From CAYNNQ01 sp051748085 (GTDB lineage Bacteria; Desulfobacterota; Desulfovibrionia; Desulfovibrionales; Desulfonatronovibrionaceae), in assembly GCA_051748085.1 (NCBI GenBank), contig JBNJHA010000049.1:1-18106 (forward strand): a stretch of 18,106 nucleotides of DNA. The letters are read 5' to 3'. Made by a program: the position numbers and the translations under genes. The notes beneath the pieces are model-generated. The model saw only the letters and a list, made by a program, of their open reading frames with translations, made no database searches and was not told the origin of the DNA. Positions 8,555-15,394 of this stretch are shown piece after piece; positions within the stretch are counted from its first letter, which is position 1, and each line of letters begins with the position of its first letter.

Positions 8555-8688
8555 TCAACCTGCATTTGTTATTGGTTCTTTTAAAAACGCATGGTTGGGC
8601 CTCAAAAAATCCAATGTCTTCCTCGGACGGCCATATAAGACGTATAGTTCATAGAATCGACTAAAATTAAAATTTGTGGGGGTTATGC
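8555..8688 (-). pseudogene. Degraded C-terminal fragment of an IS30-like transposase
   Basis: Read on the minus strand, the frame ending at TCA 8555-8557 encodes FYELYVLYGRPRKTLDFL and then PNHAFLKEP. This matches the C-terminal signature (N-R-P-R-K-T-L-x-F-x-x-P) of IS30-family DDE transposases. Just beyond the stop another frame reads TVALTS, close to the GVALT tail usual in that family, so a frameshift separates the two pieces. The catalytic core is missing and no clear terminal inverted repeats remain. Upstream of about 8688 the resemblance fades. This is a scar of an old insertion; the family assignment rests on this short motif only. Confidence 0.5.
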
Positions 8689-8728
8689 AAGGAATTGGAG
8701 GGAGGGGTTGATTCTTGGAAAAGTATGG

Positions 8729-8757
8729 TTGTCAAATGTCCTATTTGGCCATATTGT
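8729..8757 (+). promoter_or_regulatory. Possible promoter with inverted repeat upstream of the toxin-antitoxin pair
   Basis: TTGTCA (8729-8734) and TATTGT (8752-8757) are 17 bases apart, about 80 bases before the antitoxin ATG. An inverted repeat CAAAT-N5-ATTTG (8733-8747) falls in the spacer and could be an operator for autoregulation, as is common in type II systems. This antitoxin lacks an obvious DNA-binding domain, so the operator idea is weak. Confidence 0.3.
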
Positions 8758-8833
8758 AAATGTAAAAGTAGCCTGAGTGGCTGTCACATAATAATATTCC
8801 ACTCTTAATCGGTAAATTACAGGAAGGTTAACC

Positions 8834-9040
8834 ATGGCTACCATAGAAAAAATTCAAGATGAGATACTATCTCTTTCCAGGGAGGAAAAACTCCAACTTT
8901 CCAAATGGTTTGCTGATTTGGAAGCGGAAACCTGGGATAGAGAAATTGAGAATGACTTTAAGCAAGGCGGCCCCGGTCAAGAAATTCTTGACCGGGTAAA
9001 ATCTGATTATGCAGCCGGAAATTGCGTGAAATGGGATTAA
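8834..9040 (+). CDS. Type II antitoxin (small acidic partner of ParE/RelE-like toxin)
   Basis: A 68-residue acidic protein predicted to bind and neutralise the toxin encoded next to it. It has the layout of a common antitoxin family: an N-terminal helix (IEKIQDEILSLSREEKLQLS), then WFADLEAETWDREIENDF and a C-terminal ALxxxxxGxxxxW-type tail (DYAAGNCVKWD). The W-F-A-D/E-x-(D/E)-A-x-x-W-D-R core is what I recognise. The start ATG at 8834 has a good ribosome site (AGGAAGG at 8821-8827). Its last 10 bases overlap the toxin start. No separate ribbon-helix-helix or HTH domain is apparent. The surrounding DNA is more AT-rich than the neighbouring genes and lies next to an insertion-sequence remnant, consistent with acquisition by transfer. 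Confidence 0.8.
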   Translation: MATIEKIQDEILSLSREEKLQLSKWFADLEAETWDREIENDFKQGGPGQEILDRVKSDYAAGNCVKWD

Positions 9041-9297
9041 ATTCCTTTACACACCCCGATTTCTGGAAGTTTTTTTATAAGCTCCCAAAGCACATCCAAA
9101 AACTTGCTGACAAAAAATTTGATCTTTTCAAGGACGATCCTAGCCATCCTTCGCTTAATTTCAGCCGGAAAGGAGATGTCTGGACTGTAAATATCGGCCA
9201 TCATTACAGGGCAATAGCATTCAAAGAAGGCAAGGATGTTGTCTGGTTCTGGATTGGGAGCCATGAAGACTATAATAACCTCATGAACAGGTTATAA
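9031..9297 (+). CDS. Type II toxin, ParE/RelE superfamily
   Basis: An 88-residue protein of the ParE/RelE toxin fold. Landmarks are an N-terminal FWKFFYKLPKHIQKLADKKF helix pair, DPSHPSLNFSRKG, the strand VWTVNIGHHYRAIAF with the conserved central R, and the C-terminal VVWFWIGSHEDYNNLM. This pattern is characteristic of the small toxins that accompany the antitoxin just upstream. RelE relatives cut mRNA on the ribosome and ParE relatives poison gyrase; sequence alone does not say which applies here. I place the start at ATG 9031, overlapping the antitoxin end by 10 bases; an in-frame TTG at 9022 is an alternative that would add three residues. The gene appears intact, so the pair is probably functional (inference). 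Confidence 0.82.
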   Translation: MGLNSFTHPDFWKFFYKLPKHIQKLADKKFDLFKDDPSHPSLNFSRKGDVWTVNIGHHYRAIAFKEGKDVVWFWIGSHEDYNNLMNRL

Positions 9298-9713
9298 CTG
9301 TATTGATCCTGACTAGATCCGACACCCGTATTGCGAATCCCTGCTGATCAAGAACCAAGCCTCTTCATGGAATAAACCCCATCAACCCCGCCTAATCTGC
9401 TAAATCGCCTATCATCCTTGGAATCAAGCAGATGCTTGAAGCGATCGAATGTATCCTGGACGAAGGCTTTGCCCCCGTTAACTCCGGCGTTTTTAATAAA
9501 CAATTAGCCCGTCCCGTTTTTCTTTCCGTTCGTAGGACGACCGGGAACTGGACATTGGTGCTGTGATTTATTTATGGTCGAATATACATGTTTTTGCTAT
9601 GTCTTATTTTGAATGAAGAGAAAACGGACTTAAAAGCGGCATCTGTCGGCTAAATTATGATTAGCCCGGTATTTAGCAAAGAATATATTGAAAGAACGCA
9701 ATATTAGGAAGGG
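9298..9713. other. Intergenic stretch with no recognised gene
   Basis: The 416 bases after the toxin hold no gene I can identify. A 44-codon open frame (9432-9566, plus) begins MLEAIECILDEGF but has no good ribosome site and no family I know; it may be a remnant. A perfect hairpin TCAAGC-AGAT-GCTTGA lies at 9424-9439. A 7-base inverted repeat ATCTGCT/AGCAGAT (9395-9401, 9427-9433) overlaps it. Neither is followed by a T-run, so they are not classic terminators. A promoter for the following genes may lie near 9570-9620, but I see no clear consensus. Confidence 0.4.
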
Positions 9714-9719
9714 ATGGCC

Positions 9720-9794
9720 ATGAAAAAGATAATCGGTATCGCCCTTGTTGTGATCGTGCTTGCTTACCTGGTTCTGCGCATCACATCCTGCTGA
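9720..9794 (+). CDS. Candidate 24-residue single-pass membrane microprotein
   Basis: A very short open frame beginning MKKIIGIALVVIVLAYL and ending in ITSC before TGA. It has two lysines, one hydrophobic helix of about 17 residues, then Arg and a terminal Cys, so it could be a single-pass inner-membrane peptide. A strong ribosome site AGGAAGGG (9706-9713) abuts an in-frame ATG at 9714, which is too close to use, and is well placed for the ATG at 9720; I therefore choose 9720. It ends 33 bases before the DUF4230 gene on the same strand, suggesting co-expression. The function is unknown, and a leader peptide role is an alternative. The good ribosome site and hydrophobic pattern support it; such a short frame could still be chance. 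Confidence 0.45.
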   Translation: MKKIIGIALVVIVLAYLVLRITSC

Positions 9795-9827
9795 TCTTAA
9801 GCGGCAGGGAAAAGGGGCAACCAAGCC

Positions 9828-10451
9828 ATGGGGAAGTTTGATTTGGCTAGAATCAAGGTCCGGAGGGCAATACGCTACTTTGTTTTCATACTTATCGGCA
9901 TTGTTTTGTTTGCTGTCGGGCCGCGCATCTATTCAGTAACCAAGAGTTTCTTTGCCTGGCGTCAGGTACAGACTCAGACGCTTGAAGTCCTGCAGCGCGA
10001 AGAGCTGTTTTTCCTGACTACCGACCGCGTGGTGACCCAGGTCGTGGTGGAGTCGCATGAAAACAGCATGCTCCTGGGCAACCGGAAAGGTTATCTGATT
10101 GCAAAAGCCAAGCTCTATTATGGCGTGGATTTAAATAAGCTATCCAGGGACAGGATAACCCGGGAGGGGACAAGGGTGGTCATTACCATACCAGAACCCG
10201 AAGAACTGGATTTTTCGGTTGATATCGATTCCATGCGCTATCTGACCAAACGCTCCGGCCTTCAGGCCCTGACGGACTGGGCAATGGATCGCGACCAAAA
10301 GGCGGAATTGCGCTCGCAGTTCAAGGAAGCCACCTATTCATACATGCGCGAGGAAGATCTCCTTCCTAAACGGGCACAAATCGTGAGCCGTCTTAATGAG
10401 CTTGCCGGCCTGATAGGTGATCGACTGGATGTGCAAGTAGTTTTCCGCTAA
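9828..10451 (+). CDS. DUF4230 family membrane-anchored protein
   Basis: A 207-residue protein with a short basic cytoplasmic start, one transmembrane helix (about 17-34) and an extracytoplasmic domain that matches DUF4230. Family-like features are the L-x-T-x-x-x-x-x-T-V/Q-V-V-V start of the domain, the GYLIAKAKLYYGVDLNKL segment (the family's A-x-x-x-x-G-V-D-L-x-x-L) and VVITIPEPEELDFSVD. The C-terminal part (about 145-200) is helical and rich in charged residues. DUF4230 proteins are of unknown function. The start ATG at 9828 follows a purine-rich stretch (AAAAGGGG) at rather long spacing. It follows a possible membrane microprotein and is separated from the next gene by more than 400 bases, so it probably forms its own unit. 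No cysteine or catalytic motif stands out. Confidence 0.82.
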   Translation: MGKFDLARIKVRRAIRYFVFILIGIVLFAVGPRIYSVTKSFFAWRQVQTQTLEVLQREELFFLTTDRVVTQVVVESHENSMLLGNRKGYLIAKAKLYYGVDLNKLSRDRITREGTRVVITIPEPEELDFSVDIDSMRYLTKRSGLQALTDWAMDRDQKAELRSQFKEATYSYMREEDLLPKRAQIVSRLNELAGLIGDRLDVQVVFR

Positions 10452-10573
10452 CCCATTTCTCCTGCCGAGGCGGCCTGAGCCAGCCTGCATTTATCTCAAA
10501 CCGCATTTCAATACTTTGTTTGAATTCAGCCTCTTGAGCCGTTTGACCCGCCCATAATTTAAAAACCATTAAT

Positions 10574-10618
10574 ATTCCCGAAGGGGAATGCGGCCCGGCT
10601 TTACTGCGATTGCCGGGC
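10574..10618. repeat. Two adjacent hairpins downstream of the DUF4230 gene
   Basis: ATTCCC-GAAG-GGGAAT (10574-10589) is followed four bases later by GCCCGGC (10593-10599), which pairs with GCCGGGC (10612-10618) around a 12-base loop. Neither has a T-run in the plus direction. They may mark the end of the DUF4230 transcript or protect its 3' end (inference). Confidence 0.5.
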
Positions 10619-10704
10619 AGCATATTCACCCACAAATCTGCGGATTATTTTTTGCTTTGCGCATTATGCTTTTGACTTCTTTCTTGAAAAATCAACACGT
10701 TACC

Positions 10705-10854
10705 TGCTCAATAGAGCATGGTCTTTCGAAGGTGGGAGGAAGTCAGCAACGACCTTGACTTTTCCCATCGGCTATATCCGTACCTTCGATTTGCTTTTAG
10801 GCGCAATGTTCTCTACGCTTTGATTTTCCCGCCCCGGGATCCTGTTCATCCCGG
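10705..10854 (+). ncRNA. Candidate structured leader upstream of the methyltransferase gene
   Basis: Three consecutive structures can be drawn on the plus strand. First is a TGCTC-AATA-GAGCA hairpin (10705-10718). Second is a closed branched element: TCGAAGGT (10726-10733) pairs with ACCTTCGA (10782-10789), enclosing AAGTCA/TGACTT (10740-10745, 10756-10761, extended by GGGA/TCCC) and a small CGG/CCG hairpin. Third is CCGGGAT/ATCCCGG (10834-10840, 10848-10854) with a 7-base loop. The element ends 65 bases before the methyltransferase ATG. It could be a cis-acting leader or a small RNA. I do not recognise a known riboswitch, and chance pairing is possible. Confidence 0.3.
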
Positions 10855-10919
10855 TGAGTGGTGAGCGCGGGCCTGGATTTTGGCCTGCATATGTTCAACC
10901 TTTAAATGGAGGCGTGTGT

Positions 10920-11567
10920 ATGAGTACGCAGCAGCAGCCGGACCATCAGGGTTTGAGCCGGTTGGCAGCTGGGGACACCAGCGAGATTGAAAAGTACTAC
11001 GACGAATGGGCGGATGATTATGACCGCAATCTTGAGGAATGGGAATACCGGGCCCCGGAGAGGGCGGCGGATATATTGACCCGCTATCTGGGGCCGGATT
11101 CGGTCATCCTGGACGCGGGATGCGGAACCGGATTGACCGGCAAGGCTTTGGCCGCAGCTGGGTTCAAGGTTTTCGACGGCATGGACCTGTCCCGAAAATC
11201 GCTTCATACCGCCCGGAACCACGGGGTTTACCGTTCCCTCAAACAGGTGAATATGAAAGAGTTGCCCCTGCCGGCTGAAGACGATGCCTACGACGGGCTG
11301 GAGTGTATAGGTGTCCTTACCTATCTCCCGGAGAGCCGGGATGTGCTGCATGAGTTCTGTCGCGTGGTCCGTTCGGGCGGGACCATAGTCCTGACCCAGA
11401 GAAACGATATCTTTGCGGAGCGCAACTTTTCCGCAACCCTGGATGAAGTTGCACGCAGCGGAAAATGGGAGGTCCTGGAGGTTAGCGATCCGCAGCCCTA
11501 TCTCCCGGAGAACGAGGAATATGCGGACGAGATCAAGATCCACTATATAACCTGCCGCGTGGTTTAG
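10920..11567 (+). CDS. Class I SAM-dependent methyltransferase
   Basis: A cytoplasmic methyltransferase of 215 residues that should transfer a methyl group from S-adenosylmethionine. An N-terminal YYDEWADDYDRNLEEW (26-41) is the usual lead-in of this subgroup. Motif I VILDAGCGTGLTG (62-74) forms the SAM-binding loop. The acidic end of the next strand is D89 in FDGMDLS. Later come DGLECIGVLTYLP, and RVVRSGGTIVLT in the motif of the fifth strand. The layout resembles small METTL27/UbiE-like enzymes; the substrate is unknown. The start ATG at 10920 has a GGAGG ribosome site seven bases upstream, better than the in-frame GTG at 10854, which would lie in a hairpin and add 22 unconvincing residues. 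It is convergent with the kinase gene on its right and preceded by a possibly structured leader. Confidence 0.88.
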   Translation: MSTQQQPDHQGLSRLAAGDTSEIEKYYDEWADDYDRNLEEWEYRAPERAADILTRYLGPDSVILDAGCGTGLTGKALAAAGFKVFDGMDLSRKSLHTARNHGVYRSLKQVNMKELPLPAEDDAYDGLECIGVLTYLPESRDVLHEFCRVVRSGGTIVLTQRNDIFAERNFSATLDEVARSGKWEVLEVSDPQPYLPENEEYADEIKIHYITCRVV

Positions 11568-11924
11568 ACGGCGGGTTGGATTTGCTGGCGATAATGGAAA
11601 ACTTTTAGTGGTTGCTGAGGTCGGACTTGCATAGTTTGCCGAAAATATTGAATAAAATGTTTTAAAAAGGGGCCGTGTCCCGTTGTGAATGAGATATTCA
11701 GTCCAGGACCGGCGGATTGAGGAAAATATTGAAGAGTACTCGCGGATGGGCACGACCAAAGTGAGAAGAAGGTATAACCGGCCGCTTCCGTTGCTCGCAC
11801 GACAGGGGCAGGACGGGCAAGAGGCTTCCGGGGGCTATTATCGTGGAAAGTTATTCGCCAATAGAGTCGTTTTATCGGATCCAGGTCCGTCCGGAATTCA
11901 GTAATTGCATGTGGGCGCATCAAT
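11568..11924. other. Gap between convergent genes, possibly holding a decayed frame
   Basis: The 357 bases contain no clear terminator for either neighbour. A plus-strand open frame (11689-11904, 71 codons) reads NIEEYSRMGTTKVRRRYNR before turning to low-quality sequence. Its RRYNR stretch recalls the N terminus of UbiE-type methyltransferases, so it might be the stub of a lost gene. There is no ribosome site of note and no known family over its length, so I do not call it a gene. Confidence 0.3.
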
Positions 11925-14900
11925 TCAGGACGGAAGCTGTCCGGTAATATTTTTTTCCAGGACCCGGACCAGTTCCTCCCGGTCCACCGGCTTGGAAATA
12001 TAATCATCCATCCCCGTCGCGAGAAATTTTTCCCTGTCTCCGCTCATGGCGTAAGCGGTCAGAGCTATAATCGGTATATTGCCGGTTTCGGACTCAAGAG
12101 CCCGGATTTGTCTGGTGGTTTCCACACCGTCTTGTACAGGCATCTGAATATCCATTAAAATACAGTCAAAATCTTCTTTTGATAAAGCGGAGACAGCTTC
12201 CCGACCATTGCCGACCGTCTTAACTTCACAACCTGATTTTTTTAAAAGATTTTTGATGATTACCTGGGTGGAAGAGTCGTCATCCGCCAGAAGAATACGT
12301 CTTCCAGCCAATGCCTGCCCGGTTTTTAAGTTTTTTTCCTTTTCACCCCGGACTGCTGACTTCTCCGGAATTTGAAAAGAAACAGCCATATATACAGTTG
12401 TCCCGTGACCTTCCCGGCTGGCTATGGCCATGTTTCCCCGCATAAGGTGCAGCATCCTTTTTACCAGAGCGAGACCCAATCCAGCACCTTCGAATTTTCT
12501 GGCATAGGGGGAATTGGAGTCGTTGGCCTGCGCGAATGGCTGCATGACCTGATCAATCTGGTTGTCCGCGATCCCTTTCCCCGTATCCTGCACGACAAAC
12601 AGCAATCGGCAAGAATTCGGTACGGTATCGGACAATCTGGAGACATGCACATTTATCTGACCTTTCCGGGTATATTTGCAGGCATTGCCCACCAAGTTGA
12701 ACATAATCTGGATCAGACGGGTATCGTCTCCGGTCAATATTTCCGGAATCGTATCATCAAGGTCTATATTCAGGATGTTTTTGTTCTTTGCACAAACGTG
12801 GTTAAAAATATCCCGAACGGATTGCATTATCTCCTTTAGTTGAAACTCCCTTTGTTCCAACTCAAGTTTATCCGCTTCTATGCGGGAGAGATCGAGAATA
12901 TCGCTGAGAAGTCTGTTTAATCGATTGGAGGATTTAAGGGCCATTTCAATATATTCGCTTTGCTCCGCATCAAGGGAGGAAGTCTGCACCAGCTGCAGCA
13001 TGCCCATTATTCCATTCAGGGGGGTTCTTATCTCGTGGCTCATATTGGCCAGAAATTCAGATTTGGACTTATTGGCCGTTTCAGCCTTGTTTTTTGCCTC
13101 CAAAAGCGCTTTTTCCGAACGCTTGCGCTGGATTATTCCCCACATGCCCTGCATGAGCAGGGTCAATTGCCGAACATCGGTATCGTTATATTCACTTTCC
13201 TTATTGGCTACTCCGGCAACCACGACTATTTTATCTTTGTCGAACACCGGGATATTCATGTGTCTGGTGATGTGCACATGTCCTTCGGGATAACCACGTT
13301 TAAGTGCTTCAGACTGATAATTATTGGAGATAATCGGCTTTCTCTGCCGGACCGCTTCTCCCCACAATCCGGTTTTTTCAACAGGGCATGTATATCCTTT
13401 TTTATCAATACCGCATTTGTGCATAGCCGCTTTGGACCAGCTATACATGCTGATTTTCCTCTCGTCTTCACTCATGAAGGCCAGATATCCGATATCGCTG
13501 CCGGTCAGGCGTATGCCTTCTTCCAGGGCAAAATCGGTGAGTTCCTCCGTGGGACTGGACATCATCTTTCCCAATTTGACCAAAGCCTTAAGTCGGGATT
13601 CGTTCAGGAGTATTTCTTCTTCAGTTTTTTTCTGCTTGATAATATCCCAAGTAACGTCTGCCAGGTATTGGACTCTTTCCTTTTCTTTTTCCGTGTAATC
13701 AAAAGGTTTGTTGCCTATCCCGAGAATAGCCTTGATCTTGCCTTCTCGAAATACAGGGACAACCAGTTCCCGGCTTATCGGGGCGTGTCCTTGCGGGAGG
13801 CCCTTTTTGTGGGCCAATGCTTTGTAATCGTTATGTATGACCGCCTGTCTTTTCCGTATGCAGTCCACCCATACTCCGGCCTGATCCACCGGGTAATGCC
13901 TGCCCCTGCCTTCGGCCCTGCAGAACTCCCGCAATGTTTTGCTTGACCATTGCTGCAAAGCAAGGGTTTTCTGGTCTTCGCAGACAAAATGGAAAAAGCC
14001 GATGGGGCTGTTTATCAAGGCGCATGTCTCATCCAGCGCTTTGGTCAAGAGTTCATCCAGGGAATGATGGGGGGCGTATTCAATCAGGTTCAGCCGGATC
14101 TGGGTCACTCTTCCGGCAAAATATTCATCGGTGACATCCCGGAAAACCAGGACCGCCCCGGTGATTTCTCGCGCATTGTTTCGGATCGGTGAAGCCGAAT
14201 CCGCGATTTGATATTCTTGGCCGTCGTTTCCGACCAGGACTGTGTGATCGGACATGCCTTGGATTTTTCCAGTTTCCAGGACTTTTTTTACCGGGTCCGG
14301 TAATGGTTCCCCGGAATAAGAACTTACTGTTTGGAAAATTTGAGCAAAAGGTTTGCCCTGCGCCTCCTGAAAGTTCCAGCCGGTCAAACGTTCCGCTACA
14401 GGATTCATGCGTGTAACCCGGCCTTGCTTATCCGTGGCAATGACCGCGTCACCTATGGCCTTAAATGTTATGCGCAGATTTTCTTCGTTTTTTTTCAACT
14501 CCTGTTCGGTCATTGCCCGGGAAACTATTTGTCCAATTAGTTTGGCGGAGAGCTCCAGTCTTTTCTTGGCCAGATCAATCAGAAATCCGGGACGGGGCTG
14601 ATATGAACGGGCCGCCTGGAGAAGTTCCTGCTCGTCCAGCTTGAAAAGCCCGGCCAGTTCCCGGATTTTTTCTTCTTTTTTCGGCGGGTCGCCGTATCCA
14701 AAGTTAATTGCCCCGACAACCTGCCCGCCTGCGAAGATCGGCTCGGCGTACATTTTTATTCCGCCCACGCACTGAACATCGGTGCTCTTGCCCGACTCTA
14801 TTGCCGGTCTGGCCGAATCATTCCAGCAAAATTCGTGGCAGAGCCATTTGCCGCTGTTCAATGCTTCAAGGTTGTCCCCGGTTTGACAGAGATTCCTGGA

Positions 14901-15230
14901 AGCGGCATCCATCAGTTTGCACCATCCGGAAGAAAACATGCCAAAGGCGTAGTCACCGTTAGCTTCGTAAATAGCTACTGAAGTATCCAGCAAATCAATG
15001 GCATCCTCGGCTATAATCTTGAGTGTCTCTTTTCCGACGGAATCCAGGATCAATCTATGCGTGTTTAACTCCGTTACATCTCCGTAAAAGGGTTGGTAAT
15101 CAGCAGATTGGCCTGGATTAAATTCAAATTGCATATCCGGGACGCTGTCTGAAATTTTGTTTTTCTGTATCCAGCTTTCCAGATATTCTATTTTTTTCTG
15201 CAGTTCTTCATAGGTCGGTTTTTCAGGCAT
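11925..15230 (-). CDS. Soluble hybrid histidine kinase (PocR-PAS-GAF-GAF-HisKA-HATPase-REC)
   Basis: A 1101-residue multi-sensor kinase with no membrane segment, so probably cytoplasmic. Order: short coiled coil (about 5-25); a PocR-like ligand domain (about 65-235) with C104, C115, C131, C135 and C154 and the closing GGIKMYAEPIFAGGQVVGA; a PAS domain (about 250-370, ending RDVTDEY); two similar GAF domains (about 385-545 and 560-715), each with a G-x-P-x-G-H and a P-V-F element; HisKA with H732 in MSHEIRTPLNG; HATPase_c with NLVGNACKY, DTGKGI and GAGLGLALVKR; and a receiver with D1027 in ILMDIQMPVQDG. No HPt domain or DNA-binding output is attached, so a separate HPt or regulator must take the phosphate. 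It lies 164 bases downstream of the solute-binding GGDEF gene on the same strand. The start at ATG 15230 has only a poor ribosome site. Confidence 0.92.
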   Translation of the reverse strand: MPEKPTYEELQKKIEYLESWIQKNKISDSVPDMQFEFNPGQSADYQPFYGDVTELNTHRLILDSVGKETLKIIAEDAIDLLDTSVAIYEANGDYAFGMFSSGWCKLMDAASRNLCQTGDNLEALNSGKWLCHEFCWNDSARPAIESGKSTDVQCVGGIKMYAEPIFAGGQVVGAINFGYGDPPKKEEKIRELAGLFKLDEQELLQAARSYQPRPGFLIDLAKKRLELSAKLIGQIVSRAMTEQELKKNEENLRITFKAIGDAVIATDKQGRVTRMNPVAERLTGWNFQEAQGKPFAQIFQTVSSYSGEPLPDPVKKVLETGKIQGMSDHTVLVGNDGQEYQIADSASPIRNNAREITGAVLVFRDVTDEYFAGRVTQIRLNLIEYAPHHSLDELLTKALDETCALINSPIGFFHFVCEDQKTLALQQWSSKTLREFCRAEGRGRHYPVDQAGVWVDCIRKRQAVIHNDYKALAHKKGLPQGHAPISRELVVPVFREGKIKAILGIGNKPFDYTEKEKERVQYLADVTWDIIKQKKTEEEILLNESRLKALVKLGKMMSSPTEELTDFALEEGIRLTGSDIGYLAFMSEDERKISMYSWSKAAMHKCGIDKKGYTCPVEKTGLWGEAVRQRKPIISNNYQSEALKRGYPEGHVHITRHMNIPVFDKDKIVVVAGVANKESEYNDTDVRQLTLLMQGMWGIIQRKRSEKALLEAKNKAETANKSKSEFLANMSHEIRTPLNGIMGMLQLVQTSSLDAEQSEYIEMALKSSNRLNRLLSDILDLSRIEADKLELEQREFQLKEIMQSVRDIFNHVCAKNKNILNIDLDDTIPEILTGDDTRLIQIMFNLVGNACKYTRKGQINVHVSRLSDTVPNSCRLLFVVQDTGKGIADNQIDQVMQPFAQANDSNSPYARKFEGAGLGLALVKRMLHLMRGNMAIASREGHGTTVYMAVSFQIPEKSAVRGEKEKNLKTGQALAGRRILLADDDSSTQVIIKNLLKKSGCEVKTVGNGREAVSALSKEDFDCILMDIQMPVQDGVETTRQIRALESETGNIPIIALTAYAMSGDREKFLATGMDDYISKPVDREELVRVLEKNITGQLPS

Positions 15231-15394
15231 AACGCACTCAATTGCAATAAGTTAGTTTCCATCCGAAGATTTTTTCAAAACAGGTGTCTGTAAATTTTTG
15301 ATGGTCTGCCTCTTTGTATCACTGATAAGAGTTTTGTAAAATGTTTTTATTAGGTACTCTTTTTTGTCGGCCGAAAAAGCACCTGCGAATTAAA

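Noticed and set aside
9432..9566. 44-codon plus-strand gene
   Set aside because: No ribosome site, no recognised family, and it begins inside a hairpin; recorded only as part of the intergenic description.
10902..11759. 285-codon minus-strand open frame opposite the methyltransferase
   Set aside because: The plus-strand methyltransferase has intact motifs and a strong ribosome site; the opposite frame shows no domain.
12960..13946. 328-codon plus-strand open frame opposite the PocR hybrid kinase
   Set aside because: It lies wholly across the two GAF domains and part of HisKA of a convincing kinase, has no family resemblance and no ribosome site of note; it is an antisense shadow.
15231..15394. 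Terminator between the cyclase and the PocR kinase
   Set aside because: The only inverted repeat (CTTTTT around CGGCCG near 15358-15380) is AT-paired, weak and lacks a following T-run on the minus strand.
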